This document shows, one piece after another, positions 31,907 to 39,069 of a DNA stretch of 39,069 nucleotides. Within the stretch, counting starts at the first letter, position 1, and every line of letters starts with the position of its first letter. The notes under the pieces are model-generated. The model had not been told where the DNA came from. It ran no database searches and saw only the letters and a program-made list of their open reading frames with translations. The DNA is from Acidobacteriota bacterium (lineage in GTDB: Bacteria; Acidobacteriota; Terriglobia; Bryobacterales; Bryobacteraceae), in assembly GCA_014584705.1 (NCBI GenBank), contig JACTMJ010000025.1:1-39069 (forward strand), given 5' to 3'. Both the position numbers and the translations under genes were made by a program.

Positions 31907-32842
31907 ATGGCCCGCGTCCCACTGGTGTTTCATGAGCAGTACGATCTGAACTTCGGGCAACACGTCTTCCCAACCCAGAAATACCGGATGATTCGCGAGT
32001 TGCTGCTGCAGAGCGGGGAAGTGGCGGAAGCGGACATCCACACGCCGGAGACGGCCACCGAAGAAGATCTCTGCCTCGTTCATGACGAAGACTGGGTGCG
32101 TAAACTCCGCAAGGGAACCATCTCATACCAGGAGATTCTCAAGCTCGAAGTGCCCTATTCCCGCCGGATGGTGGATGCCTTCTGGCTCGCGGCGGGCGGC
32201 TCCACGCTTGCCGGGCGCCTCGCCCTTGTTCATGGAGCGGCCTACAACGTGGGCGGAGGCTTTCATCACGCCTTTCCCGGCCACGGCGAGGGGTTCTGTG
32301 CCATCCACGATGTCGCCGTGGCCATTCGAGTGCTGCAGCGGGAGCGGTTGATCCGCAAAGCCATCGTGGTGGATGTCGATGTGCATCAGGGCAACGGCAC
32401 CGCCGCGATCTTCGCCGGCGACGACAGCGTCTTCACCCTGTCCATCCACCAATTGCACAACTACCCCGCCGTCAAGCCCCCTTCGGACCTCGATATTAAC
32501 CTCGAAGACGGGGTGGGCGACATCGAATACCTCGAAAAGCTGCGCCACGGCATGGTGCCGGTGCTCGAACTCGTCCGCCCGGACATGCTCTTCTATGTTG
32601 CTGGAGCGGACCCGTATCTCGACGATCAACTGGGCGGGCTGAACTTGACCAAGGACGGCCTCCACGCGCGAGACCGTTTCGTGATCGGCCGGGCGCTCGA
32701 AATGAAGATCCCGGTGATGATCACCCTCGCCGGAGGCTACGCAACCAAAGTGGAAGATACCGTGGAAATCCACGCCAACACCTGGCGCGCCGCGGAAGCC
32801 GCCCTCCAATCCACTCCATGGAGCCGCAACCCCGCGAAATAG
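31907..32842 (+). CDS. Histone deacetylase-like deacetylase (AcuC/HDAC superfamily)
   Basis: A zinc deacetylase of 311 residues. The catalytic His pair is in GGGFHHAFPGHGEGFCAIHD (H120, H121); zinc ligands are in VVDVDVHQGNG (D158, H160) and VAGADPYLDDQLGG (D235); the transition-state Tyr is in LAGGYA (Y278). All are present, so it should be active. Bacterial relatives remove acetyl groups from proteins such as acetyl-CoA synthetase, or from polyamines and small amides; the GGGFHHA form is nearest to the HDAC11-like/class IV branch. I chose ATG 31907 (MARVPLVFHE). No Shine-Dalgarno is visible, and GATAAA lies 7 bases upstream, so a leaderless mRNA is possible. No acetyltransferase or acs gene is adjacent. 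Confidence 0.88.
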   Translation: MARVPLVFHEQYDLNFGQHVFPTQKYRMIRELLLQSGEVAEADIHTPETATEEDLCLVHDEDWVRKLRKGTISYQEILKLEVPYSRRMVDAFWLAAGGSTLAGRLALVHGAAYNVGGGFHHAFPGHGEGFCAIHDVAVAIRVLQRERLIRKAIVVDVDVHQGNGTAAIFAGDDSVFTLSIHQLHNYPAVKPPSDLDINLEDGVGDIEYLEKLRHGMVPVLELVRPDMLFYVAGADPYLDDQLGGLNLTKDGLHARDRFVIGRALEMKIPVMITLAGGYATKVEDTVEIHANTWRAAEAALQSTPWSRNPAK

Positions 32843-32981
32843 AAGCCGGGAATCGCCGCACCCTCGAGCGCGCTTCCTTCCGGGCGGAAAACGAAGTACG
32901 ATTCGAGTAATTAGCCGAACCCTCGGTTCCATCCGGTTCGCCCGGTAGCAGCCCAATTCAACGAAGTACGGAGCAAGTCCC

Positions 32982-33377
32982 ATGGTGAAACTCGAAGACG
33001 CACGGCGTGTGATCGCCGCCGCGGAGAAGAAGGCGGCCGAGATCGGGCAACCAATGAACATCGCGGTGGCGGATGAAGGAGGCAACCTGGTATCCCATGT
33101 CCGCATGGATGGGGCATGGCTCGGTAGCATCGATATCTCCATCAAAAAGGCGTACACCTCCCGTGCATTCGACATTGCCACAAAAGACCTCGCCGCCCAT
33201 TCGCAATCCGGAGATCAGTTCTTTGGAATTCACGCCTCGAACAACGGAAAAATCATGATCTTCGCGGGCGGAATTCCTTTGAAAAAGGACGGCAAGGTCG
33301 TCGGCGCGATCGGCGTAAGCGGCGGATCCGGAGACCAGGACCACGCCGTCGCGGAAGCCGGTGCAGCGGCCTTCTAA
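32982..33377 (+). CDS. HbpS/GlcG-family protein (DUF336)
   Basis: 131 residues covering a single HbpS/GlcG domain (PF03928): KLEDARRVIAAAEKKAAEIG, MNIAVADEGGNLVSHVRMDG, a central ISIKKAYTSRAFDIATKDL and the glycine-rich IFAGGIPLKKDGKVVGAIGV. Members bind haem or act as oligomeric accessory proteins in glycolate and other oxidative pathways. No signal peptide is present, so it is cytosolic. CGGAGCAAG lies upstream of ATG 32982. It follows the deacetylase by 139 bases; co-transcription is possible but no link is known. The haem-contact residues cannot be confirmed by eye. Confidence 0.88.
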   Translation: MVKLEDARRVIAAAEKKAAEIGQPMNIAVADEGGNLVSHVRMDGAWLGSIDISIKKAYTSRAFDIATKDLAAHSQSGDQFFGIHASNNGKIMIFAGGIPLKKDGKVVGAIGVSGGSGDQDHAVAEAGAAAF

Positions 33378-33497
33378 CCGCCCTCTCGTGTCCGGAAAGT
33401 TCGGTTTGGCAACGCCACAATCTCTGCGGAGATCGGACAACCCCTCGCCGCTCTTCCGCTTCGTCGCGTCGTCGATCCGCGCGGAATCGCCGGGTGC

Positions 33498-34238
33498 TCA
33501 GGTGCGGGAAGGAGGTTCGGCTCGCCAGTTTGCATCCCAGCCGAAGGTGCGCACCGCCTTCTCGATCGCAATCGGGCCGCCCGGCTCGGCGATGTTGTAA
33601 ATGCCCGGCGCGCCTCGGGTCACGGCGAGTTCGGCCGCCTTTGCCGCCGCGTCGACGTGCACGGCGCCTGGGGCGGTCGCGGAGTCGAAACCGGTTCCGG
33701 GTCCATACAGCAGTCCGTAACGCAGCACAACGCCTTCCAGTGGCGCTTGAAGCACCTGTTGCTCCAGGCTCAAGACGCCCTTCACCGTGCCTCCCCAAAC
33801 CGGATCGGAGGCGGAAATCAGCGGATCGGCCTCGCTGTGCGGCAAGGGCCCTTCCGCGTAGATCAGGGCGATGCTCTGGGCGACCATCCGTTTCACGCCC
33901 GCCGCAACCGCCGCCGAAACCAGATTGCGCGTACCCTCATCCCGAATCCGTGCGTTCCTCACCAGTCCATCCGCCATCTTGTCGGCCGCAAGGCCGGCGG
34001 GCAGGTCCGTCAGTTGATGGATCACAATCTCCGGTCTGGCTTCCAGCAACGCCTGGCGCAGAGCATCGGCATCGAACACGTCAACCACCGCCGGTTCAAC
34101 GCCCAGTTTGCGGAGCATCTCCGCCTTAGCCGTCGAGCGCGTCGTTCCCACAACGCGCCATTGGTCCGCAACCAGCAGCGGAGCCAATCGCCGCCCAATC
34201 GCCCCCGAAGCTCCCGCCAGAAATACGGTTCGTGCCAA
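33498..34238 (-). CDS. NAD-dependent epimerase/dehydratase (extended SDR)
   Basis: About 246 residues. TVFLAGASGAIGRRLAPLL is the SDR Rossmann motif (GxxGxxG); VVDVFDADAL binds the adenine, and the strand IVIHQLTDLP follows. The active-site pattern is atypical: MVAQSIALIYAEG contains Ser and Tyr but not the classical YxxxK spacing, so catalysis is uncertain. A C-terminal substrate-binding part (YNIAEPGGPIAIEKAVRTFG) is present. Two starts compete: ATG 34253, with only GAGG before it, and TTG 34238, which has AGGAGG six bases upstream; I prefer the latter. It is divergent from the metalloprotease gene across a gap of more than 340 bases. Confidence 0.75.
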   Translation of the reverse strand: MARTVFLAGASGAIGRRLAPLLVADQWRVVGTTRSTAKAEMLRKLGVEPAVVDVFDADALRQALLEARPEIVIHQLTDLPAGLAADKMADGLVRNARIRDEGTRNLVSAAVAAGVKRMVAQSIALIYAEGPLPHSEADPLISASDPVWGGTVKGVLSLEQQVLQAPLEGVVLRYGLLYGPGTGFDSATAPGAVHVDAAAKAAELAVTRGAPGIYNIAEPGGPIAIEKAVRTFGWDANWRAEPPSRT

Positions 34239-34261
34239 AATCGCCCTCCTCATCGTCCTCG

Positions 34262-34277
34262 TCCGTCCGGCGATCGC
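34262..34277. promoter_or_regulatory. Perfect 16-bp palindrome near the SDR start
   Basis: TCCGGCGATCGCCGGA is fully self-complementary and lies 24 bases upstream of the preferred SDR start. It could be an operator, or chance in GC-rich DNA. The rest of the 343-base gap to 34596 is gene-free; it holds three CGC(G/A)CAATC repeats (34417, 34452, 34473) and a -10-like box at 34486-34491. Confidence 0.35.
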
Positions 34278-34485
34278 CGGAACAGATCCCCCGCTCTCGG
34301 GAAACAGCCTGCGTCACCCAATTCTAGCTATCCCCGCCGGTGATGAACAGAGCCTCAGCAATTTCGCGGCGGGCACTGAGCTTGACCTCTCTTAAGGCCG
34401 GGGTGCCGGGTTTCAACGCGCAATCGGAATCAGATGCACGATGAATCCAAGCGCGCAATCTTCCAGGTTTTCCGCACAATCGGAG

Positions 34486-34491
34486 TACAAT
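34486..34491 (+). promoter_or_regulatory. Probable -10 box (TACAAT) of the metalloprotease gene
   Basis: TACAAT lies about 105 bases upstream of the chosen metalloprotease ATG. No clear -35 is seen, but the CGC(G/A)CAATC repeats lie just upstream (the last ends 3 bases before it), as an activator-dependent promoter would have. The inferred leader of about 100 bases has no obvious structure. Confidence 0.4.
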
Positions 34492-34596
34492 ATCCCTAAT
34501 CCGGTCACGAGTCGTCGATGCCCGGAGAATTAAATGGCTTCGCCGTGCGCACGGTTGCGTGGCGCGCGCGGTCGTCCGCAATGGAAGGTCTATCCA

Positions 34597-37500
34597 ATGT
34601 TCTTCCCATTTCGTAGCTTCTTCCTGCTTGCCATCTTGGGAACTTTGGCTGGAAGCCTTTCGGCCCAGTTCCTGCATCGCCTCGCGGTTCCTGACGATCC
34701 GACGCCGGTTCGCGCGGCCACGCGAGCTCTGCAGCGATCCGATGCGCGCGCCGTGGAAGAGGATCGCGTCCAGGTGCTGCGGAGCGGTGGGCTCATCTAT
34801 GTGGACAATGCCCTGGCCTCTCTGCGTCATCCCGGTGGTCGAGTCGCTCGGGTGCCGGAGGCCGGCCGGCCCCGGCTGGCGGCAACGGCCGAAACCTGGG
34901 AAGTACGGCTTTTCGCGGATACCGTGTTCCGGTTCGCGGGCGAGCGAATCCGCCAAACGGGTTCCGCTGAAGATTATGTTCTTTCCGGCGAACTGGTGTC
35001 GGGCGGCGAAGGCCGGGCTATTCTTAGCCACTATCAGGGAGCTGTCAGCGGTTCCGTCCGCCTGCGGGACGGGCGCTATTTCGACTTCATGCTCACGCCC
35101 GACGGCCGCGGCGAAGCGCGCGAACTGCGGGATCGCGGGCTGACGCCCGGAACCAGCGATACCCTCGCGTCCCCTGTCATGGGCCGCGCACCAGGCGGCG
35201 TTCCCCAGCCTCCGGCAAGGGCCTTCGCAATGGAGGACCTCCTGCGCGCCGGTGCGGAGACCCCTGCCACGGTGGGCACCATCCACATCGACTACAGCCA
35301 GCGCACACTGGAAGCGCGTGGCGGCATTGAGGGGCTCTTCAGCTACGTTCACCGCGTGGAGGAGGAAGCGAACGAGATCCTGCGCAACAGCGGGATCCGG
35401 CATGAATGGCGCGTGGTCTCGCTCGGCAAAGTACCCGTGTTCCGTGACGGGAAGTACACCGAAGCCGAGCCTGGTTTCAGTCCTGCTCGGTTTTTGCAAT
35501 TGATTTCCCCCGGCCCCAGCGAATACGCCGCCGACAGGAAACCGAAGGCGGACTTCCGCAGCTACTGGGCCAGCTCGCCACTGCCTGCCTCCGGGTCCTT
35601 CATCATAGGGGCTGCTTACCAGCGCTCTCCGCTCGATCCCAATCCGTCCACACGCTCGGTCGTCCACCAGGAGTTTGCGGGCGGCCCTTCTTTCACGCTG
35701 GCCCACGAATTGGGCCATAATCTGGGCTGCGTTCACGATGAAACGACTGACTCCGCGATTCGCCCGGCTTCCTTCCGTGCCCGCGGTTACCAGCAGAAGC
35801 GAGTCAGCCCGTTTTTCCACACCGTAATGGCCTACGGCTGCACTGGCTGTATTTCGATTCCTCACTTCTCCAACCCCGCCGTCAACTACGAGGGGGTCCC
35901 AACGGGGACGGATCGGGCGGCCTGCTCGGAGACCGTCGATCAGAACCTGGCGGCGTCGGCGGCATGGGGCGGCTCGCCTCCCCCGGACGGATGCGCGCTG
36001 CAAGTGCATCCAAGTTCCATCTCTCTCGCTTCGGAACAGCGCGAGGTATCCTTTCGGATCATCACCGGGGAAGGGTGTCCATGGTCGGTATCGGCGGATA
36101 GCATGGCGAATGTGGTGGAACTGTCCTCCGTTCCTGAATCGAAAACGGGCCCGGGTTGGTTGCGCGTACGGGTGCTATCGAACTGGGACTTTTCGCAACG
36201 ATCCACGAATCTGGATATCCGCGGCATAAAGGTCCCGATGACCCAGTTCCCAAGCGGATACCTGAAGCGCTACTTTCCCGGCGCAACCGTCCAATCCGGC
36301 GTGAATGAGCCGCCTCGCTTCTTCTGCGTGGAGCAGAAGGGGCCTGATCCCTATTACCAGGAAACCTTAACCGATGACCGCCTGGGTACCAGCGAGTGGC
36401 TAAGCCTCACCCGGAACGAATTTCCAATGCCTGGCGAGGTTTGTGCCTTGGCCGATTCGCGTGGGGTGCCGGCGGGGCTCGAACAAGGCGTTCTGTCGTT
36501 GGGCGGAACCAAGGGTCTCAACGTTTTCTACCAGATTCCCGTCAGCCTCGATGTTCGCGAAGATCTGCTCCCCCTGCGCCCGGTCCCTCAGGCGCTCTCG
36601 TTTCGGTATCGGTACGGGAGTGTGGATAAACCCGGCGCTCAGGAAATCGCCATCCCCGGTCCTCTTCCATCCGGGGTGGAAGCGTATGCCGCCGGCGCGG
36701 CATGGCTCAGCGTAGACAGCCGCATGGAGCAGGGCGACCTCATGCTCTCCGCGAGCGTAGAGGCGGACAGCCTCGGGAGCGGGATATACGACGCCCGGAT
36801 CGAAATCCGCTGCACGCAGGGCGGCTGCGCGGACCGCCTTCTGCCCGTGCGCCTGCATGTGATTGGCAATCCGGAGCCCGGAGCCACGGGGGCCGGCGGC
36901 TCGGCGGGTCTCACCCAACTCATCGCTTCCGGCGGGGTGGTGAGCGCGGCCGGCTTTGTGCAAGGGCTGAGTTCCGGAAGCTGGGCCAGCATCTTTGGCA
37001 AGGATCTTGCCCAAACCACACGCGGTTGGCGAGAGGACGATTTCGTGGGCGGCGTCCGTCTGCCCACGGTGCTGGATGGCACGCGGGTTCGCGTGGATGG
37101 TAAGCCGGCCGCGATCAGCTTTGTCAGTCCAGGCCAGGTGAACTTCCAGTGCCCGGACCTCGGCGGATCCGGATGGGTGCTTCTGGAACTCGAAACGCCT
37201 TCGCGGATCGACTCGGCCTGGGTATGGGCGCAGAGCGAGTCCCCGGCCTTCTTTGCCTTCAGCAGCGGACGGCATGTGGCGGCGCTGCATGCGGATGGCG
37301 TCCCGGTGGGCGCCGCGGGCGACTACGGCCAGAACGAGAGCAGCCGGCCGGCTCTGCCGGGGGATGTCGTGCAGGTATTCGGCAGCGGATTTGGCGCAAC
37401 CACGCCTTCGGTGCGCGCGGGGTGGATCGTCACGGAGGCCGCGCCCCTGACGGCCGCGGCGGAAATGGAAGTGACCATTGGAGGCGTAGCCGCCCGGATC

Positions 37501-37719
37501 GAGTATGCCGGGCTGACCGGCGCGGGCCTCAATCAGGTGAACCTGCGCATCCCCCATCTCCCCGCCGGGCGTCACCCCGTGCGCCTAAGGATGCGCGGCG
37601 TCCCCGGTCCTCTCCGTGGAGAAATCCTTGTCGGGGCAGTCGAGGGACGAGTTTCCGGAGCGGAGTATACGCTGCCGGGCACGGCATCGGAGAGCGCAGG
37701 GGCACGTCCGCGAAAGTAA
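34597..37719 (+). CDS. Secreted metzincin metalloprotease with BACON-like and TIGR03437 C-terminal domains
   Basis: 1,040 residues. A signal peptide (FRSFFLLAILGTLAGSLSA) is followed by a propeptide-like region (about 30-200) with GEGRAILSHYQGAVSGSVRL, as in M12-type proproteins. The catalytic domain has the zinc motif HELGHNLGCVH (H370, E371, H374, H380) and the Met-turn TVMAY (M411), the two signatures of metzincins of the reprolysin/M12B type. A BACON-like domain (about 470-560, ending IKVPMTQ) and further beta regions follow, then from about 780 the TIGR03437 domain: GGVVSAAGFVQGLSSGSWAS, FVSPGQVNFQCPD, VQVFGSGFGATTPS, NQVNLRIP. ATG 34597 follows GGAAGGT; an in-frame start 63 bases earlier would push the signal peptide inward. 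The target is unknown; extracellular protein digestion is likely. Confidence 0.88.
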   Translation: MFFPFRSFFLLAILGTLAGSLSAQFLHRLAVPDDPTPVRAATRALQRSDARAVEEDRVQVLRSGGLIYVDNALASLRHPGGRVARVPEAGRPRLAATAETWEVRLFADTVFRFAGERIRQTGSAEDYVLSGELVSGGEGRAILSHYQGAVSGSVRLRDGRYFDFMLTPDGRGEARELRDRGLTPGTSDTLASPVMGRAPGGVPQPPARAFAMEDLLRAGAETPATVGTIHIDYSQRTLEARGGIEGLFSYVHRVEEEANEILRNSGIRHEWRVVSLGKVPVFRDGKYTEAEPGFSPARFLQLISPGPSEYAADRKPKADFRSYWASSPLPASGSFIIGAAYQRSPLDPNPSTRSVVHQEFAGGPSFTLAHELGHNLGCVHDETTDSAIRPASFRARGYQQKRVSPFFHTVMAYGCTGCISIPHFSNPAVNYEGVPTGTDRAACSETVDQNLAASAAWGGSPPPDGCALQVHPSSISLASEQREVSFRIITGEGCPWSVSADSMANVVELSSVPESKTGPGWLRVRVLSNWDFSQRSTNLDIRGIKVPMTQFPSGYLKRYFPGATVQSGVNEPPRFFCVEQKGPDPYYQETLTDDRLGTSEWLSLTRNEFPMPGEVCALADSRGVPAGLEQGVLSLGGTKGLNVFYQIPVSLDVREDLLPLRPVPQALSFRYRYGSVDKPGAQEIAIPGPLPSGVEAYAAGAAWLSVDSRMEQGDLMLSASVEADSLGSGIYDARIEIRCTQGGCADRLLPVRLHVIGNPEPGATGAGGSAGLTQLIASGGVVSAAGFVQGLSSGSWASIFGKDLAQTTRGWREDDFVGGVRLPTVLDGTRVRVDGKPAAISFVSPGQVNFQCPDLGGSGWVLLELETPSRIDSAWVWAQSESPAFFAFSSGRHVAALHADGVPVGAAGDYGQNESSRPALPGDVVQVFGSGFGATTPSVRAGWIVTEAAPLTAAAEMEVTIGGVAARIEYAGLTGAGLNQVNLRIPHLPAGRHPVRLRMRGVPGPLRGEILVGAVEGRVSGAEYTLPGTASESAGARPRK

Positions 37720-37749
37720 GGGACCGGCGGGTGAGACGACGATCCCAGG

Positions 37750-37768
37750 GAGCACGGCCCGGGTGCTC
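37750..37768 (+). terminator. Short hairpin after the metalloprotease gene (weak)
   Basis: GAGCAC (37750-37755) pairs with GTGCTC (37763-37768) around a 7-base loop, 31 bases after the stop. No U-tract follows, so termination is doubtful. Beyond it, base composition shifts to lower GC toward the next gene, with no further feature up to the ribosome site at about 37945. Confidence 0.3.
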
Positions 37769-37961
37769 TGTCGGGCTCGGTCGAAAGCGGAGAATCCTGT
37801 GGTCGTAGGGGACAGAACAGCCACTCGGTCAGCCACCGAGATCCCGGAGGAGCCAATAAGTCTAAGATATAGATCATGCCAGAGCCGACAGCCGCTGATG
37901 CAGCCTTTGGCTGGAATATGTCTGATTGTCCATCCGATAACAAGAGGGGAAGGTAAGAGCA

Positions 37962-38522
37962 ATGTCGTTCAACTACTCAGTGTGTTTTTCTGCATTGATC
38001 GGGTTCTTGGGAGGAGCTGCCTTCGTAGTCACCTACTTGTCAATGGGCTTAAATACGTACAAGAGTCTGGAAGTTCAGGAGCTACGAATAGTGAGTCAGG
38101 ATAATAGGATTGCCGCCACCCTCGCTTCGGGGAAAGGCGGTGCTGTTCTTCGTTTCTATGAGCCTTCTGATCAGAGAATCGCCGCGGAGTTTGGCGTAAA
38201 CTCCTGGAGTAAATTTCTTCTGTACCACGGAAAGGGTTCCACTCCTGTCGCGGGACTGGTTTCCATTTCATCCGGCGGTGCTTCCAGCCTGTACCTTGGC
38301 GAAGACAACGTGAGTCCACGTGTGATATTAGGAGCCATGCTAGGAGACCAGCTGAACACTGGATACGTTGAGGGTTGGACATTGCAGTTCCGAAATCCAC
38401 ATAATACATCTGAGTCGCTCTTTCGAATTCTCGTACGGGAGGACCAGCAATCGGGAAAGCCGGCAGCATCTCTTCAGCTAAATAATACGGTCACTACCGC
38501 GCTGTCTAAGCCAGGAATATAG
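37962..38522 (+). CDS. Small membrane-anchored protein of unknown function
   Basis: 186 residues starting MSFNYSVCFSALIGFLGGAA, a single N-terminal helix (about 6-28), then a soluble beta-rich domain. The segment KSLEVQELRIVSQDNRIAAT begins a short repeated pattern (ELRIVS.DNRIAATL, then AVLRFYEPSDQRIAAEFGVN) known from uncharacterised envelope proteins. No catalytic motif is seen. The gene and its flanks have clearly lower GC and different codon use than the neighbours (many ATA, TTA and AAT codons), suggesting acquisition by transfer. GGGGAAGG lies about 10 bases upstream of ATG 37962. It precedes an RHS remnant. Function unknown. Confidence 0.65.
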   Translation: MSFNYSVCFSALIGFLGGAAFVVTYLSMGLNTYKSLEVQELRIVSQDNRIAATLASGKGGAVLRFYEPSDQRIAAEFGVNSWSKFLLYHGKGSTPVAGLVSISSGGASSLYLGEDNVSPRVILGAMLGDQLNTGYVEGWTLQFRNPHNTSESLFRILVREDQQSGKPAASLQLNNTVTTALSKPGI

Positions 38523-38597
38523 TACAACCGCTAAGACATGGCATCGGCTGATTCTCTTTACGGTTCCGATGGAACTTTGACGCAGTTACCGTTGCCG

Positions 38598-38744
38598 ACG
38601 GTGGGATATGATGTGGCCAGCAGAATGGTGACGTCGAATCATTTCGGAGCGGGGATGCGGGGCTACGGCTACAATCGCGCCAATCAGCGGGTCTATGCTG
38701 CTGCGGCGCGCGGCGAATCTGGGCGGGAGCGCGGCTTGTACGGA
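38598..38744 (+). pseudogene. RHS/YD-repeat remnant
   Basis: TVGYDVASRMVTSNHFGAGM followed by RGYGYNRANQRVYAAAARGE and a GRERGLYG end resembles an RHS-type repeat (YDxxGRM...YGYDxxNRRV). A complete RHS protein has many such repeats and over 1,000 residues; here fewer than 60 codons survive, with no repeats before or after, so it is a decayed fragment. The reading frame continues to 38849 but without likeness and overlaps the next gene. Confidence 0.5.
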
Positions 38745-38775
38745 AGGATGTCCAGGAAGTGTGGAGAGTGCTCGC

Positions 38776-39069
38776 ATGAGATTTGCAAGGAATGCTCGAT
38801 CCGGAGCGAGGCGGCATTTGGTTTCCTTTGCCACCATCCTCGTGTTTAGTCTGGCGGCAGCCGGACAGGACCCCCAAACGCCGGTGGATTGTCAGGAACC
38901 GCCCGCCCGCGCCAGCATAGCGGCGATGCTGCCGTGCGTGGTTGGCAAGACGGTTCGCATCCAGGATAAGCAAGGCCGCAAGCGGCACGGCCGCCTCTCC
39001 GTCAGTGGAGGAGGGGCCTGCGCCGATGGGGCCGGCTGTATGCTGGAATTGCGCTCGCGGTTCCGCAAG
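38776..39069 (+). CDS. Secreted protein of unknown function (truncated by window end)
   Basis: Translation from ATG 38776 gives 98 residues that continue past the window. The N-terminus is Arg-rich (MRFARNARSGARRH), followed by a hydrophobic stretch (LVSFATILVFSLAAAGQ) with a signal-peptidase site near AAAGQ. The mature part is Cys-containing (VDCQEPP, MLPCVVGK, ACADGAGC) and includes GKTVRIQDKQGRKRHGRLSV, a short basic beta-like region. Four Cys suggest disulphides in an exported protein. It overlaps the tail of the RHS remnant frame, so no operon is clear. GGAGAG lies 7 bases before the ATG. No family is recognised. Confidence 0.6.
   Translation, partial: MRFARNARSGARRHLVSFATILVFSLAAAGQDPQTPVDCQEPPARASIAAMLPCVVGKTVRIQDKQGRKRHGRLSVSGGGACADGAGCMLELRSRFRK

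Noticed and set aside
34324-36009. 561-codon minus-strand frame before and inside the metzincin gene
   Set aside because: Arg/Gly-rich translation with no motif, antisense to a gene with signal peptide and zinc site.
1-39069. CRISPR arrays, rRNA genes, prophage modules, defence islands
   Set aside because: I saw no regularly spaced repeats, no rRNA-like sequence and no phage structural or nuclease-defence genes in the window.

Overview
The window looks like a chromosomal segment from a GC-rich Acidobacteriota genome, most likely the Bryobacterales/Solibacter group. This is an inference from gene content: an Oar-like TonB-dependent receptor, a TonB protein with a long cytoplasmic N-terminus carrying repeated 'TSKP' motifs, Tat-dependent FAD and Gfo/Idh/MocA oxidoreductases, an RHS remnant, and a large secreted metalloprotease ending in the Solibacter-type C-terminal domain (TIGR03437). 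No taxonomic marker gene is present, so the placement is not proven.

Layout. Bases 1-4461 hold the end of a probable insertion sequence that has cut the front off a TonB-dependent receptor, followed by an FAD-dependent oxidoreductase. Bases 4481-9039 hold housekeeping genes: polX (minus), hfq-hflX and pgsA. Bases 9036-15429 are largely envelope genes: rodZ-like, a methyltransferase directly abutting a glutaminyl-cyclase-like M28 enzyme, an NfrB-like glycosyltransferase and a TonB energy transducer. Bases 15692-19752 hold an esterase, a MITE-like inverted-repeat element, tRNA-Leu(CAG), pyrF, two unknown minus-strand genes, a secreted Dabb protein and tRNA-Phe(GAA). Bases 19802-24641 hold an amidase, a secreted unknown, dut and dcd (convergent), a candidate small RNA or palindromic element, and a metallophosphoesterase. 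Bases 24891-31664 hold a membrane Ser/Thr kinase, a DUF3592 protein, a Gfo/Idh/MocA oxidoreductase, an alpha-L-fucosidase and a NAPE-PLD-like hydrolase. Bases 31907-37719 hold an HDAC-like deacetylase, a HbpS/GlcG-like protein, an SDR and the large secreted metzincin. The last 1.3 kb is lower in GC and holds an orphan membrane protein, an RHS scrap and a secreted protein cut by the window end.

How it works together. Most genes are single units in convergent or divergent order rather than long operons. Visible couplings are hfq-hflX (the classical pair), methyltransferase-cyclase (stop and start adjacent), dut/dcd (same dUMP pathway, convergent), and two convergent pairs whose stop codons overlap in the tetranucleotide CTAA (pgsA/rodZ; fucosidase/metallo-hydrolase). 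Oxidoreductases, a GH29 enzyme and a receptor suggest use of complex sugars.

I did not find an obvious multi-gene defence, secretion or biosynthetic system. The least explained pieces are the 23.65-23.81 kb structured element, the 16.38-16.49 kb inverted-repeat element, the TonB repeats and the secreted metzincin.
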